Of a DNA stretch of 64,000 nt, positions 43,875 to 53,057 are shown one piece after another. How positions within the stretch are numbered: the stretch's first letter is position 1; each line of letters opens with the position of its first letter. The translations under genes were made by a program, and so were the position numbers. This stretch comes from JAITMY01 sp031553765 (lineage in GTDB: Bacteria > Bacteroidota > Bacteroidia > Bacteroidales > UBA932), in assembly GCA_031553765.1 (NCBI GenBank), contig JAVBKY010000004.1:186001-250000 (forward strand), read 5' to 3'. The notes below the pieces were generated by a model, which searched no databases, had not been told where the DNA came from, and saw nothing but the letters and a program-made list of their open reading frames with translations.

Positions 43875-45020
43875 CTACTTAAATTCTTTTGGCAAGCGAA
43901 ATGATACGCCACCCTCCAACAATACTTTTCCGCTATAGCTAATGGGACGTTTATACTCCGAGGTCCATGCGTAGCCGCCTGTGGCAAACACGCCCAGCCA
44001 TTTCCCAATTTTATACTCCAACGAAACACGCGTCTGTAGCGAAAACTCGCGCACATCCACCTCGTCGCCACCCTGAAACATGTGCATGTAACCTATATCG
44101 GGATTCAAGTATAACCGATTATGAAAAAGATTGACGCGCGCACCAAAGCGGTAGAGCAAGGCAGCGGTAATGTTACCCGATCGGTCAGTAGGAAGATCTA
44201 CTCCCAGCATAGTATATGTGTACTTGTTGCAAAAGCGGAAGCCTACGCCAAAGTTGATCATGTTACCGCCCACCGCTATTACATCGTATCGCGAGCGAGG
44301 ATTGAGGTTTACCAATCCCAACTTATGAAATGAGGTGGTATCCTCACTATAGTTAATCAAGCCCACCTGCACACCGTTAAGGCTGCCGTTGCACATATTT
44401 GCCAGGCCTATTTGCGCACCGTACAAATCGCCCGAATAGTTGGCCACCGCCAGCTGCGCACCTTTAATAGTATCAAAGCACATGTTGGCAAAAGAAGCTA
44501 CCTGTGCCGCACGCGCACCACGATTAGCAATGTTCATAGTACCGCTAAGCTGCACACCGTGCACTTCGCCCGCGCCCACGTTGCACACAGCAGTGAGCTG
44601 CGCACCACGCACATCGCCTATGCTAAAGTTCATAGGAGCCAGCTGCACGCCGTACATGCGCGAGAGGTTCATGTTAAACACGCCCGAGAGCAGAAATCCT
44701 GAAGCGCTATCGCGAACAACATTGCCCAGCAAAGAAAAAGCTATACCGTGAAACTTACCCTTAGTTAAACTTGCTACACCCGACACCACAACACCATCCA
44801 CATCACCCATATGGCGAGAGAGTATCGCTGCGCCACCCACCCCCTGCAACGTATGCACCTTATAGCCTATACCCACTGCAAGGTTCGTTGTAGCGAGACT
44901 GTCATAACGCGGTATGGCAATAGGATTCCACAATGATAACTGCGCAGGCTGCCAGTGGCTCTGGGCCAGGGTCGCAAGCGAAAAAAATGCTGCTAAAAGC
45001 AGCAAGAATATTTTTTTCAT
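43875..45020 (-). CDS. Surface protein with GAQLxxxxN repeats (LA_2272-like)
   Basis: A 381-residue exported protein; signal MKKIFLLLLAAFFS ends near TLAQS. Residues ~95-245 are short repeats of about 16-19 residues (VQLAPMNFSIGDVRGAQL, VHGVQLSGTMNIA, IKGAQLAVANYSG, LYGAQIGLANMCNGSLNG), the pattern known from LA_2272-type surface repeats. The C-terminal part looks like barrel strands. The frame opens 6 codons earlier, but those codons overlap the -7 box at 45036-45043, so 45020 is preferred. Function unknown. Confidence 0.75.
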   Translation of the reverse strand: MKKIFLLLLAAFFSLATLAQSHWQPAQLSLWNPIAIPRYDSLATTNLAVGIGYKVHTLQGVGGAAILSRHMGDVDGVVVSGVASLTKGKFHGIAFSLLGNVVRDSASGFLLSGVFNMNLSRMYGVQLAPMNFSIGDVRGAQLTAVCNVGAGEVHGVQLSGTMNIANRGARAAQVASFANMCFDTIKGAQLAVANYSGDLYGAQIGLANMCNGSLNGVQVGLINYSEDTTSFHKLGLVNLNPRSRYDVIAVGGNMINFGVGFRFCNKYTYTMLGVDLPTDRSGNITAALLYRFGARVNLFHNRLYLNPDIGYMHMFQGGDEVDVREFSLQTRVSLEYKIGKWLGVFATGGYAWTSEYKRPISYSGKVLLEGGVSFRLPKEFK

Positions 45021-45035
45021 CAAAAACATTGGGCG

Positions 45036-45043
45036 CAAAGGTA
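45036..45043 (-). promoter_or_regulatory. -7 box of the repeat surface-protein operon
   Basis: TACCTTTG on the minus strand, 15 bases before the ATG at 45020. Confidence 0.55.
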
Positions 45044-45082
45044 GTGAAATTTTTCAAAGTAACCACATTAGTATTTTTACTC

Positions 45083-45112
45083 TTTGCAATTCATTTTTTT
45101 TATTTACATTTG
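45083..45112 (+). promoter_or_regulatory. btuB operon promoter
   Basis: -33 box TTTG (45083-45086) and -7 box TACATTTG (45105-45112), 18-base spacer. The start site near 45119 is right at the riboswitch 5' end. Confidence 0.7.
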
Positions 45113-45118
45113 CAGCCA

Positions 45119-45292
45119 TAAATGTGATTTCAGGGAATTGGGTGAGAATCCCAAGCAGTACCCGCTGCTGTAATCCTTCTCTACCGCAAGGTAGTTATCA
45201 TCAACAAAGCCACTGTGAAGCGTAAGCAAAATGGGAAGGCTTTTTGAACAAAAGATATAAAAGGTAAGCCAGAAGACCTATCACGTAAATTT
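45119..45292 (+). promoter_or_regulatory. Cobalamin riboswitch
   Basis: The conserved core elements are in order: GGGTGAGAATCCC, CAGTACCCGCTGCTGTAATCC with one intervening base set (45156-45174), AGCCACTGTG (45208-45217), TGGGAAGGC (45232-45240) and GTAAGCCAGAAGACCT (45264-45279). It lies between the promoter and btuB, so adenosylcobalamin should shut the B12-capture operon. The control is probably at translation, since no T-tract terminator follows. Confidence 0.95.
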
Positions 45293-45329
45293 CATTTTTT
45301 CCGCAAAACTTTCGGGATAAAAGTTGCGA

Positions 45330-47318
45330 ATGTATTTACTACGTTTATCTATACTATTGTGTTTGCTTTGCTTTGCATTTACTGCAACAGCAAATAGGGA
45401 TACTATTACCATAAACGAGGTAGTAGTAAATGCCCATAAAACGGAACAGCTGCGCCACGACATTAGTCCTGTACAAACGCTCAACAGAATCAGCCTGACA
45501 CGGCTAAATGCCTTACAGGTAAGCGATGCCGTAAAATCGCTGGCAGGCGTGCAGGTGAAGGACTACGGTGGCATAGGTGGCCTAAAAACCGTATCGGTGC
45601 GCTCGCTGGGCGCTAAGTACACGGCCGTGAGTTACGATGGTGTACTGCTGGCTGACGAGCAAAGCGGTCAGGTTGACCTCGGAAAACTTTCGATTGATAA
45701 CGTGCAAAGCCTTTCGCTGGCAAGTGGCCTTGCCTCGGATATTTTCGCTCCCGCAAAATCTTTTGCATCGGGCAGCCTGCTCTGCATTACTACCACAACT
45801 CCCTCGCTAACTGATAGCACTCACGCCCACATAGCGGCTGGAGTTAAAATCGGCTCCTTTTACTTTGTTGCCCCTTCTATTACCTACACACAAAATGTCT
45901 GTAAAAAATTTGCTTTTTCAGTAAACGGTGAACTCCAATTTGCCGGAGGCACCTACCCCTACACGCTAACCAATGGTGACACGCAGGAAACATTCAAGCG
46001 TATCAACAGCGATATTAGGTCGCTACGTTTGGAAGGAAATATTTACAGCAACTTTTCGGAAAGGCAACGCCTTGCGGCAAAAATATACCTTTATCATAGC
46101 GAGCGCGGACTGCCCGGCTCCACCATATTTTATTACCCCCACTCATCGCAGCGACTATGGGATAAAGTAGCGTTCGCTCAGCTTATGCATCAGGTGGATT
46201 ACAATGAGCAATTTTCGCAAAAAAGTTTTATAAAATACAACCATAGCTACACACACTACCTCGACCCCGACTACCTAAGTTCGGAGGGCATGTTGGATAA
46301 CCGCTATACGCAGAACGAAATTTATGCCTCAACATCGCTGCTATGGAATACCACGAAAGCTTTACAGTTTTCCACCTCGCTGGACGGCGCCTACAGCACG
46401 CTGGACGCCAACCTTACCAGCTTTGCCTACCCTGCACGCACGTCAATTTTTGCCAACATAGCGGGAAAATACACGCAGCGCTACTTTGATGTAGTAGCCA
46501 ATGCACTTGGTTCATTTTTCATTGAAAGCGTAGAGCACGGCATACAACCCGATAACACGCAGCGCATATCACCTGCTGTTACTGTTGCCATAAAACCGCT
46601 GGGTAGCGAGCGGCTGCTACTTCGTGCATTTTACAAAGATATTTTTCGCATGCCATCATTTAACGACCTTTACTACGGACAAATAGGTAACCCCAACCTG
46701 CGCCCCGAGAAGGCTCAGCAGTACAACGTGGGGGTAGCCTTTTATCAAGCATGGCAGCAAGGCGCGCACTACGTATCCACATCGGTTGATGGATATAGAA
46801 ATTACGTTACCGATAAAATTGTGGCAATTCCCACCAAGGACCTCTTTGTGCTGAGTATGATAAATATGGGTAAGGTGCAAATAACAGGACTAGACGTTAC
46901 CGCCAAGGTGGGCTTCACCCCCATTACAGGTTACAGCATTGCGCTCAACGGCAGCTATACCTACCAAAAAAGCATTGACAAAACCAACCCTCAAGGCAAG
47001 ACTTACAACCATCAAATTCCATACACGCCGCTGCACTCGGGTAGCGCGGGCGCAAGCCTCGCAACACCATACGCAAGTTTGGATTACAATGTAATGATAA
47101 GTGGCAATCGCTACACGCTTCCGCAAAATAATGATGCCAACACCCTAAGCGGATACGCCGACCACAGCATTGCCGCACGCAAAAGTTTCAGCCTTTTCCG
47201 TTTAGACTGGAAGGTTAGCGTAGAGGTGCTGAATTTGCTTGATACGCAGTACGAGGTAATACGCTACTTTCCCATGCCGGGAAGGTCGTTCAGAGGAACG
47301 TTAACCGTAAACATTTAA
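45330..47318 (+). CDS. btuB: TonB-dependent vitamin B12 receptor
   Basis: Outer-membrane importer of 662 residues for cobalamin. Signal peptide MYLLRLSILLCLLCFAFTATA; TonB box region DTITINEVVVNA; plug domain ~50-150 (LAGVQVKDYGGIGGLKTVSVRS); 22-strand-type barrel with LRPEKAQQYNVG and a final strand SFRGTLTVNI. The assignment to B12 rests on the cobalamin riboswitch just upstream and the BtuG-like gene downstream. A TTG codon two codons earlier could also start the frame; the ATG at 45330 is preferred. It stops 1 base before the next gene. Confidence 0.93.
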   Translation: MYLLRLSILLCLLCFAFTATANRDTITINEVVVNAHKTEQLRHDISPVQTLNRISLTRLNALQVSDAVKSLAGVQVKDYGGIGGLKTVSVRSLGAKYTAVSYDGVLLADEQSGQVDLGKLSIDNVQSLSLASGLASDIFAPAKSFASGSLLCITTTTPSLTDSTHAHIAAGVKIGSFYFVAPSITYTQNVCKKFAFSVNGELQFAGGTYPYTLTNGDTQETFKRINSDIRSLRLEGNIYSNFSERQRLAAKIYLYHSERGLPGSTIFYYPHSSQRLWDKVAFAQLMHQVDYNEQFSQKSFIKYNHSYTHYLDPDYLSSEGMLDNRYTQNEIYASTSLLWNTTKALQFSTSLDGAYSTLDANLTSFAYPARTSIFANIAGKYTQRYFDVVANALGSFFIESVEHGIQPDNTQRISPAVTVAIKPLGSERLLLRAFYKDIFRMPSFNDLYYGQIGNPNLRPEKAQQYNVGVAFYQAWQQGAHYVSTSVDGYRNYVTDKIVAIPTKDLFVLSMINMGKVQITGLDVTAKVGFTPITGYSIALNGSYTYQKSIDKTNPQGKTYNHQIPYTPLHSGSAGASLATPYASLDYNVMISGNRYTLPQNNDANTLSGYADHSIAARKSFSLFRLDWKVSVEVLNLLDTQYEVIRYFPMPGRSFRGTLTVNI

Positions 47319-47319
47319 T

Positions 47320-48399
47320 ATGAAGCAATACCTATACATCATCCCATTTTGTCTTTTATTCCTCGCATGTGGAAAAGATGAGCCCGCAACACCGGATAAT
47401 AACGACATACCTACCCCACCCGCAGGAACCAAGGCGCTGTATATACTCAACGAGGGGTTATTCAACATGAATAACTGTACGCTCTCTTACTGTAACTTTG
47501 AAAATCAGGTGCTGGATCAGAACTATTTTCACACCGTTAACAGACGTAACCTGGGTGATACAGGTAACGATATGCAGCAGTACGGCAGCAAAATTTACTG
47601 CATAGTAAATGTATCAAGTCAAGTAGAGGTGATTGATGCCGCTAGCGGAAGGTCGTTGAGGCAAATTCCACTTTTTAACAACAACGTCGCACGACAGCCA
47701 CGCCACATCACCTTCTGGGAGGGCAAAGCTTACGTGTGCTCGTTTGATGGAACTGTGGCACGCATTGACACTGCCACGCTGAGCGTAGAAGTATTTGCAC
47801 AAGCAGGCCGCAACCCCGACGGCATTTGCGCCACAAACGGCAAGCTGTACGTGAGCAACTCGGGCGGGCTTGATGAACCCAACTACGACAATACAGTATC
47901 GGTAATAGACGTTGCTTCGTTTACCGAAGTAAAAAAGATAGTGGTAGATGCCAACCCCTACACCATTGAGTCTGATGCCTACGGCGATGTGTATGTAGTT
48001 ACGCGCGGCAACTACGGTGGCAAAAACTACAATATGCACCGCATAAACAGCGCTACCGATGAGTTGGTGCAAACGCTCAATATTGCGGCGCTGAACTTTT
48101 GCATAAGCGGCGATTACGCCTATATATACAGTTACAGTTTCTCGCAAGGCACCTCGTGGGTAAAACTGTTTAACGTAAAAACGGAACAGGTGGAACGCGA
48201 CAACTTTATTACCGACGGCACACCGCTGCAAACACCCTTTGGTATTAACGCTGATAAGCACAACGGCTACGTGTACATTACCGATACGGATGGAGACTAT
48301 ACCTCAACGGGAGAGGTATTGTGCTTTTCTCCCGAAGGCGTACTGCAATTCAGATTAACCGCAGGCCTCAACCCGCACAACATTGTAATTATTCACTAA
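47320..48399 (+). CDS. btuG: BtuG-like beta-propeller B12-binding lipoprotein (DUF5074/YncE)
   Basis: A 359-residue surface lipoprotein: lipobox FLACGKDE (Cys17), a short acidic linker, then a seven-bladed YncE-like propeller (~40-359; YILNEGLFNMNNCTLS, NPDGICATNGKLYVSN, TIESDAYGDVYVVTRGNYGG, TPFGINADKHNGYVYITD). In Bacteroides the propeller lipoprotein next to btuB is BtuG, which binds cobalamin very tightly at the cell surface and hands it to BtuB. Position directly behind btuB under a B12 riboswitch supports the same role here. No sequence comparison could be run. Confidence 0.8.
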   Translation: MKQYLYIIPFCLLFLACGKDEPATPDNNDIPTPPAGTKALYILNEGLFNMNNCTLSYCNFENQVLDQNYFHTVNRRNLGDTGNDMQQYGSKIYCIVNVSSQVEVIDAASGRSLRQIPLFNNNVARQPRHITFWEGKAYVCSFDGTVARIDTATLSVEVFAQAGRNPDGICATNGKLYVSNSGGLDEPNYDNTVSVIDVASFTEVKKIVVDANPYTIESDAYGDVYVVTRGNYGGKNYNMHRINSATDELVQTLNIAALNFCISGDYAYIYSYSFSQGTSWVKLFNVKTEQVERDNFITDGTPLQTPFGINADKHNGYVYITDTDGDYTSTGEVLCFSPEGVLQFRLTAGLNPHNIVIIH

Positions 48400-48430
48400 C
48401 AAATTTATTTACTCATTTAAGAATCAAAAA

Positions 48431-49135
48431 ATGAAAAAAAAATTATTCTTCGTAGCCCTAGTAGCAGCTTCGCTTTTTATGGCATCATGCGACAAAAATG
48501 ATAGCGAGCATGTCAGCCAAATTGCCTTCGGCGATCTCCCTTTGGATTCCATCGGCTACTGGAATGGTAGCGACACCACTGGCAGTTTTACTTGTCTCGA
48601 TGCTACATTTTCTAACACATATAATACCACTTGGAATTCATGGAGCGGCTTTAGCTACTCCAACCATAACAATATTGACAGTGCAGGATACAGCAATCAG
48701 TATAGCGTTTACACCGCAACCCCAAACACCAACGGAACTTTTGCTATTTGCTATGTATCGGGTACTCCCTCCATGACATTTTACACTCCAGTAAGGCCAT
48801 GTAGCGCCGATTTTGCACTTAGCACCATAGCCTATAAATGCATGCAAAATGGAGATGGATGGGCTAAAAAATTTGAAGCAGGCGATTGGTACAAAATTAC
48901 CATTACGGCTCACGATCGAAATGAAAATACAAGAACGTTGGACGTATACCTTGCCGATTTTCGTAATGGGAAAAGTCTTTTAACAGACAATTGGACAAGC
49001 ATTGACCTATCGTCATTGGGCGACACTGTGAGCAAGCTAACTTTTGAAGCAAGCAGCAGCGATATGGGACAATTTGGTATAAATACTCCTGCGTATTTTT
49101 GCATCGACAATATAGTATATGCATTCAAAATATGA
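48431..49135 (+). CDS. DUF4465 lipoprotein in the B12 operon (BtuH-like)
   Basis: A 234-residue lipoprotein with lipobox LFMASCDKN (Cys20) and a DUF4465-like beta-sandwich (~30-234; DSIGYWNGSDTTGSF, WNSWSGFSYSNHNNIDS, YTPVRPCSADFALS, WYKITITAHDRN, YFCIDNIVYAF). DUF4465-type lipoproteins recur in Bacteroidales btuB loci, and I recall cobamide-binding BtuH proteins being of this sort. The B12 role here is inferred from position. Its stop overlaps the next ATG (ATGA), so the two are translationally coupled. Confidence 0.75.
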   Translation: MKKKLFFVALVAASLFMASCDKNDSEHVSQIAFGDLPLDSIGYWNGSDTTGSFTCLDATFSNTYNTTWNSWSGFSYSNHNNIDSAGYSNQYSVYTATPNTNGTFAICYVSGTPSMTFYTPVRPCSADFALSTIAYKCMQNGDGWAKKFEAGDWYKITITAHDRNENTRTLDVYLADFRNGKSLLTDNWTSIDLSSLGDTVSKLTFEASSSDMGQFGINTPAYFCIDNIVYAFKI

Positions 49136-50013
49136 AAAAAAAATTCTTCCCCTTCCTCCTGCTCATATTAGCGTTATCGTCGTGTAACAATAACAACGAC
49201 AACGATGATATTGAACCTACCCCAACTCAACCTTCAAAGTATGCTAGTCGTGTGCTGGAGTTTATGCCTGCACCCGGACAATTTACCAACAGGTTGCCCC
49301 AGTATGCTGATGGCGACAACGAGCAAGCTACGCTTGACAAGGTAACCGCACTGCTTATTGGTAAAACCGGAAATGTAATTTCACTGGGAGCATACGGTGG
49401 TTACGTGGTATTTGGATTTGACCACAGCATTGTGAACCGCCCCGACGCCAAGGACTTTAAGGTATACGGAAATGCTTTTGAAAACAGCGCTGAGCCCGGC
49501 ATAGTTATGGTATCGGTAGATGCTAACGGCAATGGGCTGGCTGACGATGAATGGTACGAACTGGCGGGCAGCGAATACAGCCGTTCCACCAAAAATTACA
49601 CCATAAGTTACCTACGTCCCAATCCCATTAACGGCACCATTCCCTGGTTTGATAACCAAGGTAATTTCGATACGCTACATATAGTAAGTGGCTACAGCGG
49701 AAAATCATACTTCCCGCTTTGGGTAGATAAGGATACGCTTACCTTTCACGGCACTCTGTTACCCCCCAATGCCGTATTTGAAGACGACAGGTGGAAATGG
49801 AAGGCTTATGACTGGGGATACGCCGATAGCTACCCCAATAATAACGCGAGGTGCGAATTTGACATAGAATGGGCAGTAAATACCATAGGCAACAAAGTAT
49901 CACTTGACAAAATTGACTTTGTAAAGATATATACTGGCGTGGTACAGCAGTCTAGCACACTTGGAGAGTCCTCCACCGAGGTAAGTGGCGTAGAAGATTT
50001 GAACATGGAGTAG
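49132..50013 (+). CDS. Fourth lipoprotein of the B12 operon, function unknown
   Basis: A 293-residue lipoprotein (lipobox LALSSCNNN, Cys18, then a low-complexity Asn/Asp linker) of the type annotated cell-surface or PKD-like protein. The domain has conserved stretches FMPAPGQFTNRLPQYADGD, GGYVVFGFDHSIVNR, DFKVYGNAFENSAEPGIVMVS, DDEWYELAGSEY and DWGYADSYPNN. Similar proteins occur in btuB loci, so it may be another accessory cobamide binder. The start at 49132 gives a clean signal; the frame extends 11 codons upstream inside the previous gene. Confidence 0.75.
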   Translation: MKKKFFPFLLLILALSSCNNNNDNDDIEPTPTQPSKYASRVLEFMPAPGQFTNRLPQYADGDNEQATLDKVTALLIGKTGNVISLGAYGGYVVFGFDHSIVNRPDAKDFKVYGNAFENSAEPGIVMVSVDANGNGLADDEWYELAGSEYSRSTKNYTISYLRPNPINGTIPWFDNQGNFDTLHIVSGYSGKSYFPLWVDKDTLTFHGTLLPPNAVFEDDRWKWKAYDWGYADSYPNNNARCEFDIEWAVNTIGNKVSLDKIDFVKIYTGVVQQSSTLGESSTEVSGVEDLNME

Positions 50014-50070
50014 CCAATCCCACTTCCCTTTTCATTATTAATTGTTAATTATCAATTATCAATTATTTTG

Positions 50071-50078
50071 TACCTTTG
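50071..50078 (+). promoter_or_regulatory. fabI -7 box
   Basis: TACCTTTG, 25 bases before the fabI ATG, preceded by AT-rich ATTATCAATT repeats. Confidence 0.55.
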
Positions 50079-50102
50079 TGCCCTAATTAAAAAAACAAAC
50101 GT

Positions 50103-50963
50103 ATGTCATACGGTTTATTAAAAGGAAAAAAAGGCTTAATTTTTGGAGCGCTGAACGAGAAATCCATTGCATGGAAGGTAGCAGAGCGCGCCGTGGAAGA
50201 GGGTGCGCAAATTGTGCTTACCAACACTCCCGTTTCAATGCGCTTAGGCACCATTGACGAGTTGGCTAAGAAGTTGAACACCGTTGTTATTCCGGCTGAC
50301 GCAACAAAGGTTGAAGATTTGGAAAACCTCGTGCAAAAGGGCATGGAGCATCTTGGCGGCAAGTTCGACTTTGTGCTGCACTCTATAGGCATGTCACCTA
50401 ACGTTCGCAAGGGTCGCACCTACGACGATTTGGACTACAACTTCCTGCAACAAACGCTGGACATTTCCGCTATATCGTTCCACAAGGTTATTCAGGTGTG
50501 CCGTAAGGCCGACGCCATTAACGAGTGGGGTTCGGTAGTAGCGCTGTCGTACATTGCCGCTCAACGCACGCTGTACGGCTACAACGATATGGCCGATGCC
50601 AAGGCAATGCTTGAGTCAATTGCCCGCAGCTTTGGCTACATCTACGGTCGTGAAAAGAAGGTGCGCATCAACACCATTTCGCAGTCGCCCACACAAACCA
50701 CCGCGGGTGGCGGCATCATGGGCTTCGATAACCTGGTGGACTTTGCCGACCGCATGTCACCTTTGGGTAACGCCGACGCTATGGATTGCGCCGACTACGT
50801 TCTTACGCTATTTTCCGATTTCACACGTAAAGTTACCATGCAAAATCTTTTCCACGATGGCGGTTACGCCAGCATGGGTATGAGCTTCCGCGCCATGAAG
50901 GTGTATAACGAGGGCTTAGATTACCGCGACGTAAAAGAAGACAAAACTCAACACAACAATTAA
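50103..50963 (+). CDS. fabI: Enoyl-[acyl-carrier-protein] reductase (NADH)
   Basis: Carries out the last reduction of each fatty-acid elongation cycle. The 286 residues form an SDR Rossmann fold of the FabI type: N-terminal GLIFGALNEKSIAWKVA, AISFHKVIQ-type helix, and the active-site pair Tyr150 (ALSYIAAQ) and Tyr160-X6-Lys167 (YNDMADAK), in the FabI spacing. It starts a single-gene unit ending in a hairpin terminator at 50993-51025. Confidence 0.97.
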   Translation: MSYGLLKGKKGLIFGALNEKSIAWKVAERAVEEGAQIVLTNTPVSMRLGTIDELAKKLNTVVIPADATKVEDLENLVQKGMEHLGGKFDFVLHSIGMSPNVRKGRTYDDLDYNFLQQTLDISAISFHKVIQVCRKADAINEWGSVVALSYIAAQRTLYGYNDMADAKAMLESIARSFGYIYGREKKVRINTISQSPTQTTAGGGIMGFDNLVDFADRMSPLGNADAMDCADYVLTLFSDFTRKVTMQNLFHDGGYASMGMSFRAMKVYNEGLDYRDVKEDKTQHNN

Positions 50964-50992
50964 GAATTAAGAGTTAATAATTCTACCAAATG

Positions 50993-51025
50993 AAAAGCGG
51001 CTGCAAGGATTTGCAGCCGCTTTTT
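50993..51025. terminator. Bidirectional terminator between fabI and cstA
   Basis: AAAAGCGGCTGCAA pairs with TTGCAGCCGCTTTT around a 4-base loop. A- and T-tracts on both sides suit the convergent genes. Confidence 0.9.
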
Positions 51026-51044
51026 GGTTTATATGAAATTCGCT

Positions 51045-52478
51045 TTAAACCTCCAACGCGGGTTTATTTTTTCTTGCCCACGCTATAAACACTCCCAACA
51101 CCACCAGCGTACAAATTGCACCACCTATGTACGAAACCGTATGCGACAATGAGAATCCTTCGGGGGCAATAAATATGTAGGTAGAGCACACTGCCGTCAT
51201 AAATAGCGCGGGAATAAGCGTAATAATGTACGCTTTTTTTTGCTGATAAAAATACACCGTGAGCGCCCATAACGTAAACACGGAAAGCGTTTGGTTGCTC
51301 CATGCAAAGTAGCGCCAGATGATACCAAAATCAATTTGCAGCAGCACAAATACCAGCACAAAAATAGGTAGCGATACCATCAACCTACGCTTAATGCTAC
51401 GCTGTTCAACACCTATAATATCGGCCACCAGCAAGCGCGCCGAACGTAGTGCGGTATCACCCGTAGTAATAGGCGCGGCAATTACACCCAATATGGCCAA
51501 CAATCCTCCTACCTTGCCCAACCATGAGTCCACAAGTGTTTCAACCACCACTGCGGCATTGTTGTTATTCTCCGCTAAGAAGTTTTGTAACCCACCCACA
51601 GAACCAAAAAAGCTCATAGCCGCGGCAGCCCAAATCAGAGCCATAATTCCCTCGGCAACCATGGCACCGTAAAATACTTGGCGTCCCAATTTTTCATTCT
51701 TCATGCACCTTGCCATAAGCGGCGACTGTGTGGCATGAAAACCAGATATAGCGCCACAGGCAATGGAAATAAACATGAGAGGAAACAACGGATACTCATC
51801 AGCATCGGGACGCATATTACCCAAGCCTGCCGTGAATTCGGGAATGGGCGCGTTGTACACAAACAGCGAAACAAAAACACCAATTGCCATAAAGAAAAGC
51901 GCCGCGCCAAATACAGGATATATGCGACCTATCAGCTTATCAATAGGCAACAACGTAGCCAAAGCGTAGTATACAAAAATAACCACTATCCAAAAAAGGT
52001 AATTCAAATGCGCGGGCGTAAGGTTAGCCAACAGCTGCGCTGGCCCCGACACAAACACCGCTCCCACCAGCAGCATAAGAATAATGGTAAAGACGCGCAC
52101 AAATTGCTTAACCGGTTTACCCAGGTAGCGACCTATGGTTTCAGGCAAGCTCTCTCCCGCATTACGCAACGATAGCATTCCGGCACAATAGTCGTGCACC
52201 GCCCCCCCAAAAATGGTACCCAGGACAATCCATAAAAAAGCCGCGGGACCATATACCGCACCCATTATGGCGCCGAATATGGGACCCAATCCTGCAATGT
52301 TAAGAAACTGAATCAGAAAAATTTTCCATGTAGGTAGCGGCACATAGTCTACACCATCGTAATGGGTAGTGGCAGGCGTGGGGCGCGATTTATCAGCCCC
52401 AAAAACCCGCTCAACAAATGCACCGTAAATAATGTAGCCGCCTATGAGCAGCAAAACACAGAAAATAAATGAATACAT
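51045..52478 (-). CDS. cstA: CstA-family carbon starvation membrane transporter
   Basis: Inner-membrane protein of 477 residues with about 13 hydrophobic segments. CstA signatures are VDYVPLPTWKIFLIQFLNIAG, GPIFGAIMGAVYGP, GTIFGGAVHDY and GFHATQSPLMARC. E. coli CstA (about 700 residues) is linked to peptide or pyruvate uptake in starvation; this shorter form is common in Bacteroidetes. Substrate here unknown. Confidence 0.93.
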   Translation of the reverse strand: MYSFIFCVLLLIGGYIIYGAFVERVFGADKSRPTPATTHYDGVDYVPLPTWKIFLIQFLNIAGLGPIFGAIMGAVYGPAAFLWIVLGTIFGGAVHDYCAGMLSLRNAGESLPETIGRYLGKPVKQFVRVFTIILMLLVGAVFVSGPAQLLANLTPAHLNYLFWIVVIFVYYALATLLPIDKLIGRIYPVFGAALFFMAIGVFVSLFVYNAPIPEFTAGLGNMRPDADEYPLFPLMFISIACGAISGFHATQSPLMARCMKNEKLGRQVFYGAMVAEGIMALIWAAAAMSFFGSVGGLQNFLAENNNNAAVVVETLVDSWLGKVGGLLAILGVIAAPITTGDTALRSARLLVADIIGVEQRSIKRRLMVSLPIFVLVFVLLQIDFGIIWRYFAWSNQTLSVFTLWALTVYFYQQKKAYIITLIPALFMTAVCSTYIFIAPEGFSLSHTVSYIGGAICTLVVLGVFIAWARKNKPALEV

Positions 52479-52568
52479 AACTAACTAATATTTAACGCAC
52501 AAAAATAGCAAAAAAATTGAGGGAACATTTTCGAATACTATTTTTTTCGAAAACGCCCCCTCAAAACG

Positions 52569-52965
52569 TGGAGATGGCGGGAGTCGAACCCGCGTCCAAA
52601 CAAGGTCTTAACGTGCTTTCTACATGCTTATTGGCTCTTCGGTTTTTGTGATTATATCAGGCGAGCCGCTGCCGAATATAACCCTTAGCCTCTTAATTTT
52701 CATCGGGCATTAAAGGCATTTGCCCGACTATCTCAAAAGGATGATACCCCGTGTGCCCTTACATTAATGAGCGGAACGCAAGAGCGGGATACTCGTCGGC
52801 GGACTCCTAGAGTCGGCGGATTAAGGTTAATCGCTTAGCGATTAAGCTGCGAGTGCGTAATTAGATTCGCCAGTTACGGCTTGCACGTTGATATTTACGA
52901 GCTTCCGTACAACGCTCGGCATGCTTACACCTCAAGTCATCCTGCTGTCAAAACCAAGCATCCCC
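52569..52965 (-). ncRNA. ssrA: Transfer-messenger RNA
   Basis: Rescues stalled ribosomes and tags the unfinished protein. The 5' end GGGGATG pairs with CATCTCC at the 3' end to form the acceptor stem. The tRNA-like T-arm GGGTTCGACTCCC is on the minus strand near 52577-52595. The tag frame on the minus strand ends GESNYALAA followed by TAA at 52842-52844; the resume codon is probably the GGC for glycine, or lies slightly upstream. CCA is not fully encoded. Pseudoknot-rich sequence fills the middle. Confidence 0.95.
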
Positions 52966-53015
52966 AAGGAATAAATCAATTTTATAAGATACAAACGCAA
53001 CGTCAAACTATGGCA

Positions 53016-53023
53016 CAAATATA
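53016..53023 (-). promoter_or_regulatory. Possible ssrA -7 box
   Basis: TATATTTG on the minus strand, about 51 bases before the mature tmRNA 5' end. No good -33 box is seen. Confidence 0.35.
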
Positions 53024-53057
53024 AATATTTTTATCTGATTAATGAGAAAACAGCCCT

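Noticed and set aside
45324..45329. TTG start two codons upstream for btuB
   Set aside because: The ATG at 45330 gives a clean signal peptide and is the ordinary choice.
52479..52568. Integration of a mobile element at the tmRNA 3' end
   Set aside because: Only 90 bases separate the tmRNA 3' end from cstA and no att duplication or integrase is seen.
52569..52600. A separate tRNA gene suggested by the T-arm motif
   Set aside because: The T-arm belongs to the tRNA-like end of tmRNA, whose 5' end, tag frame and length are all present.
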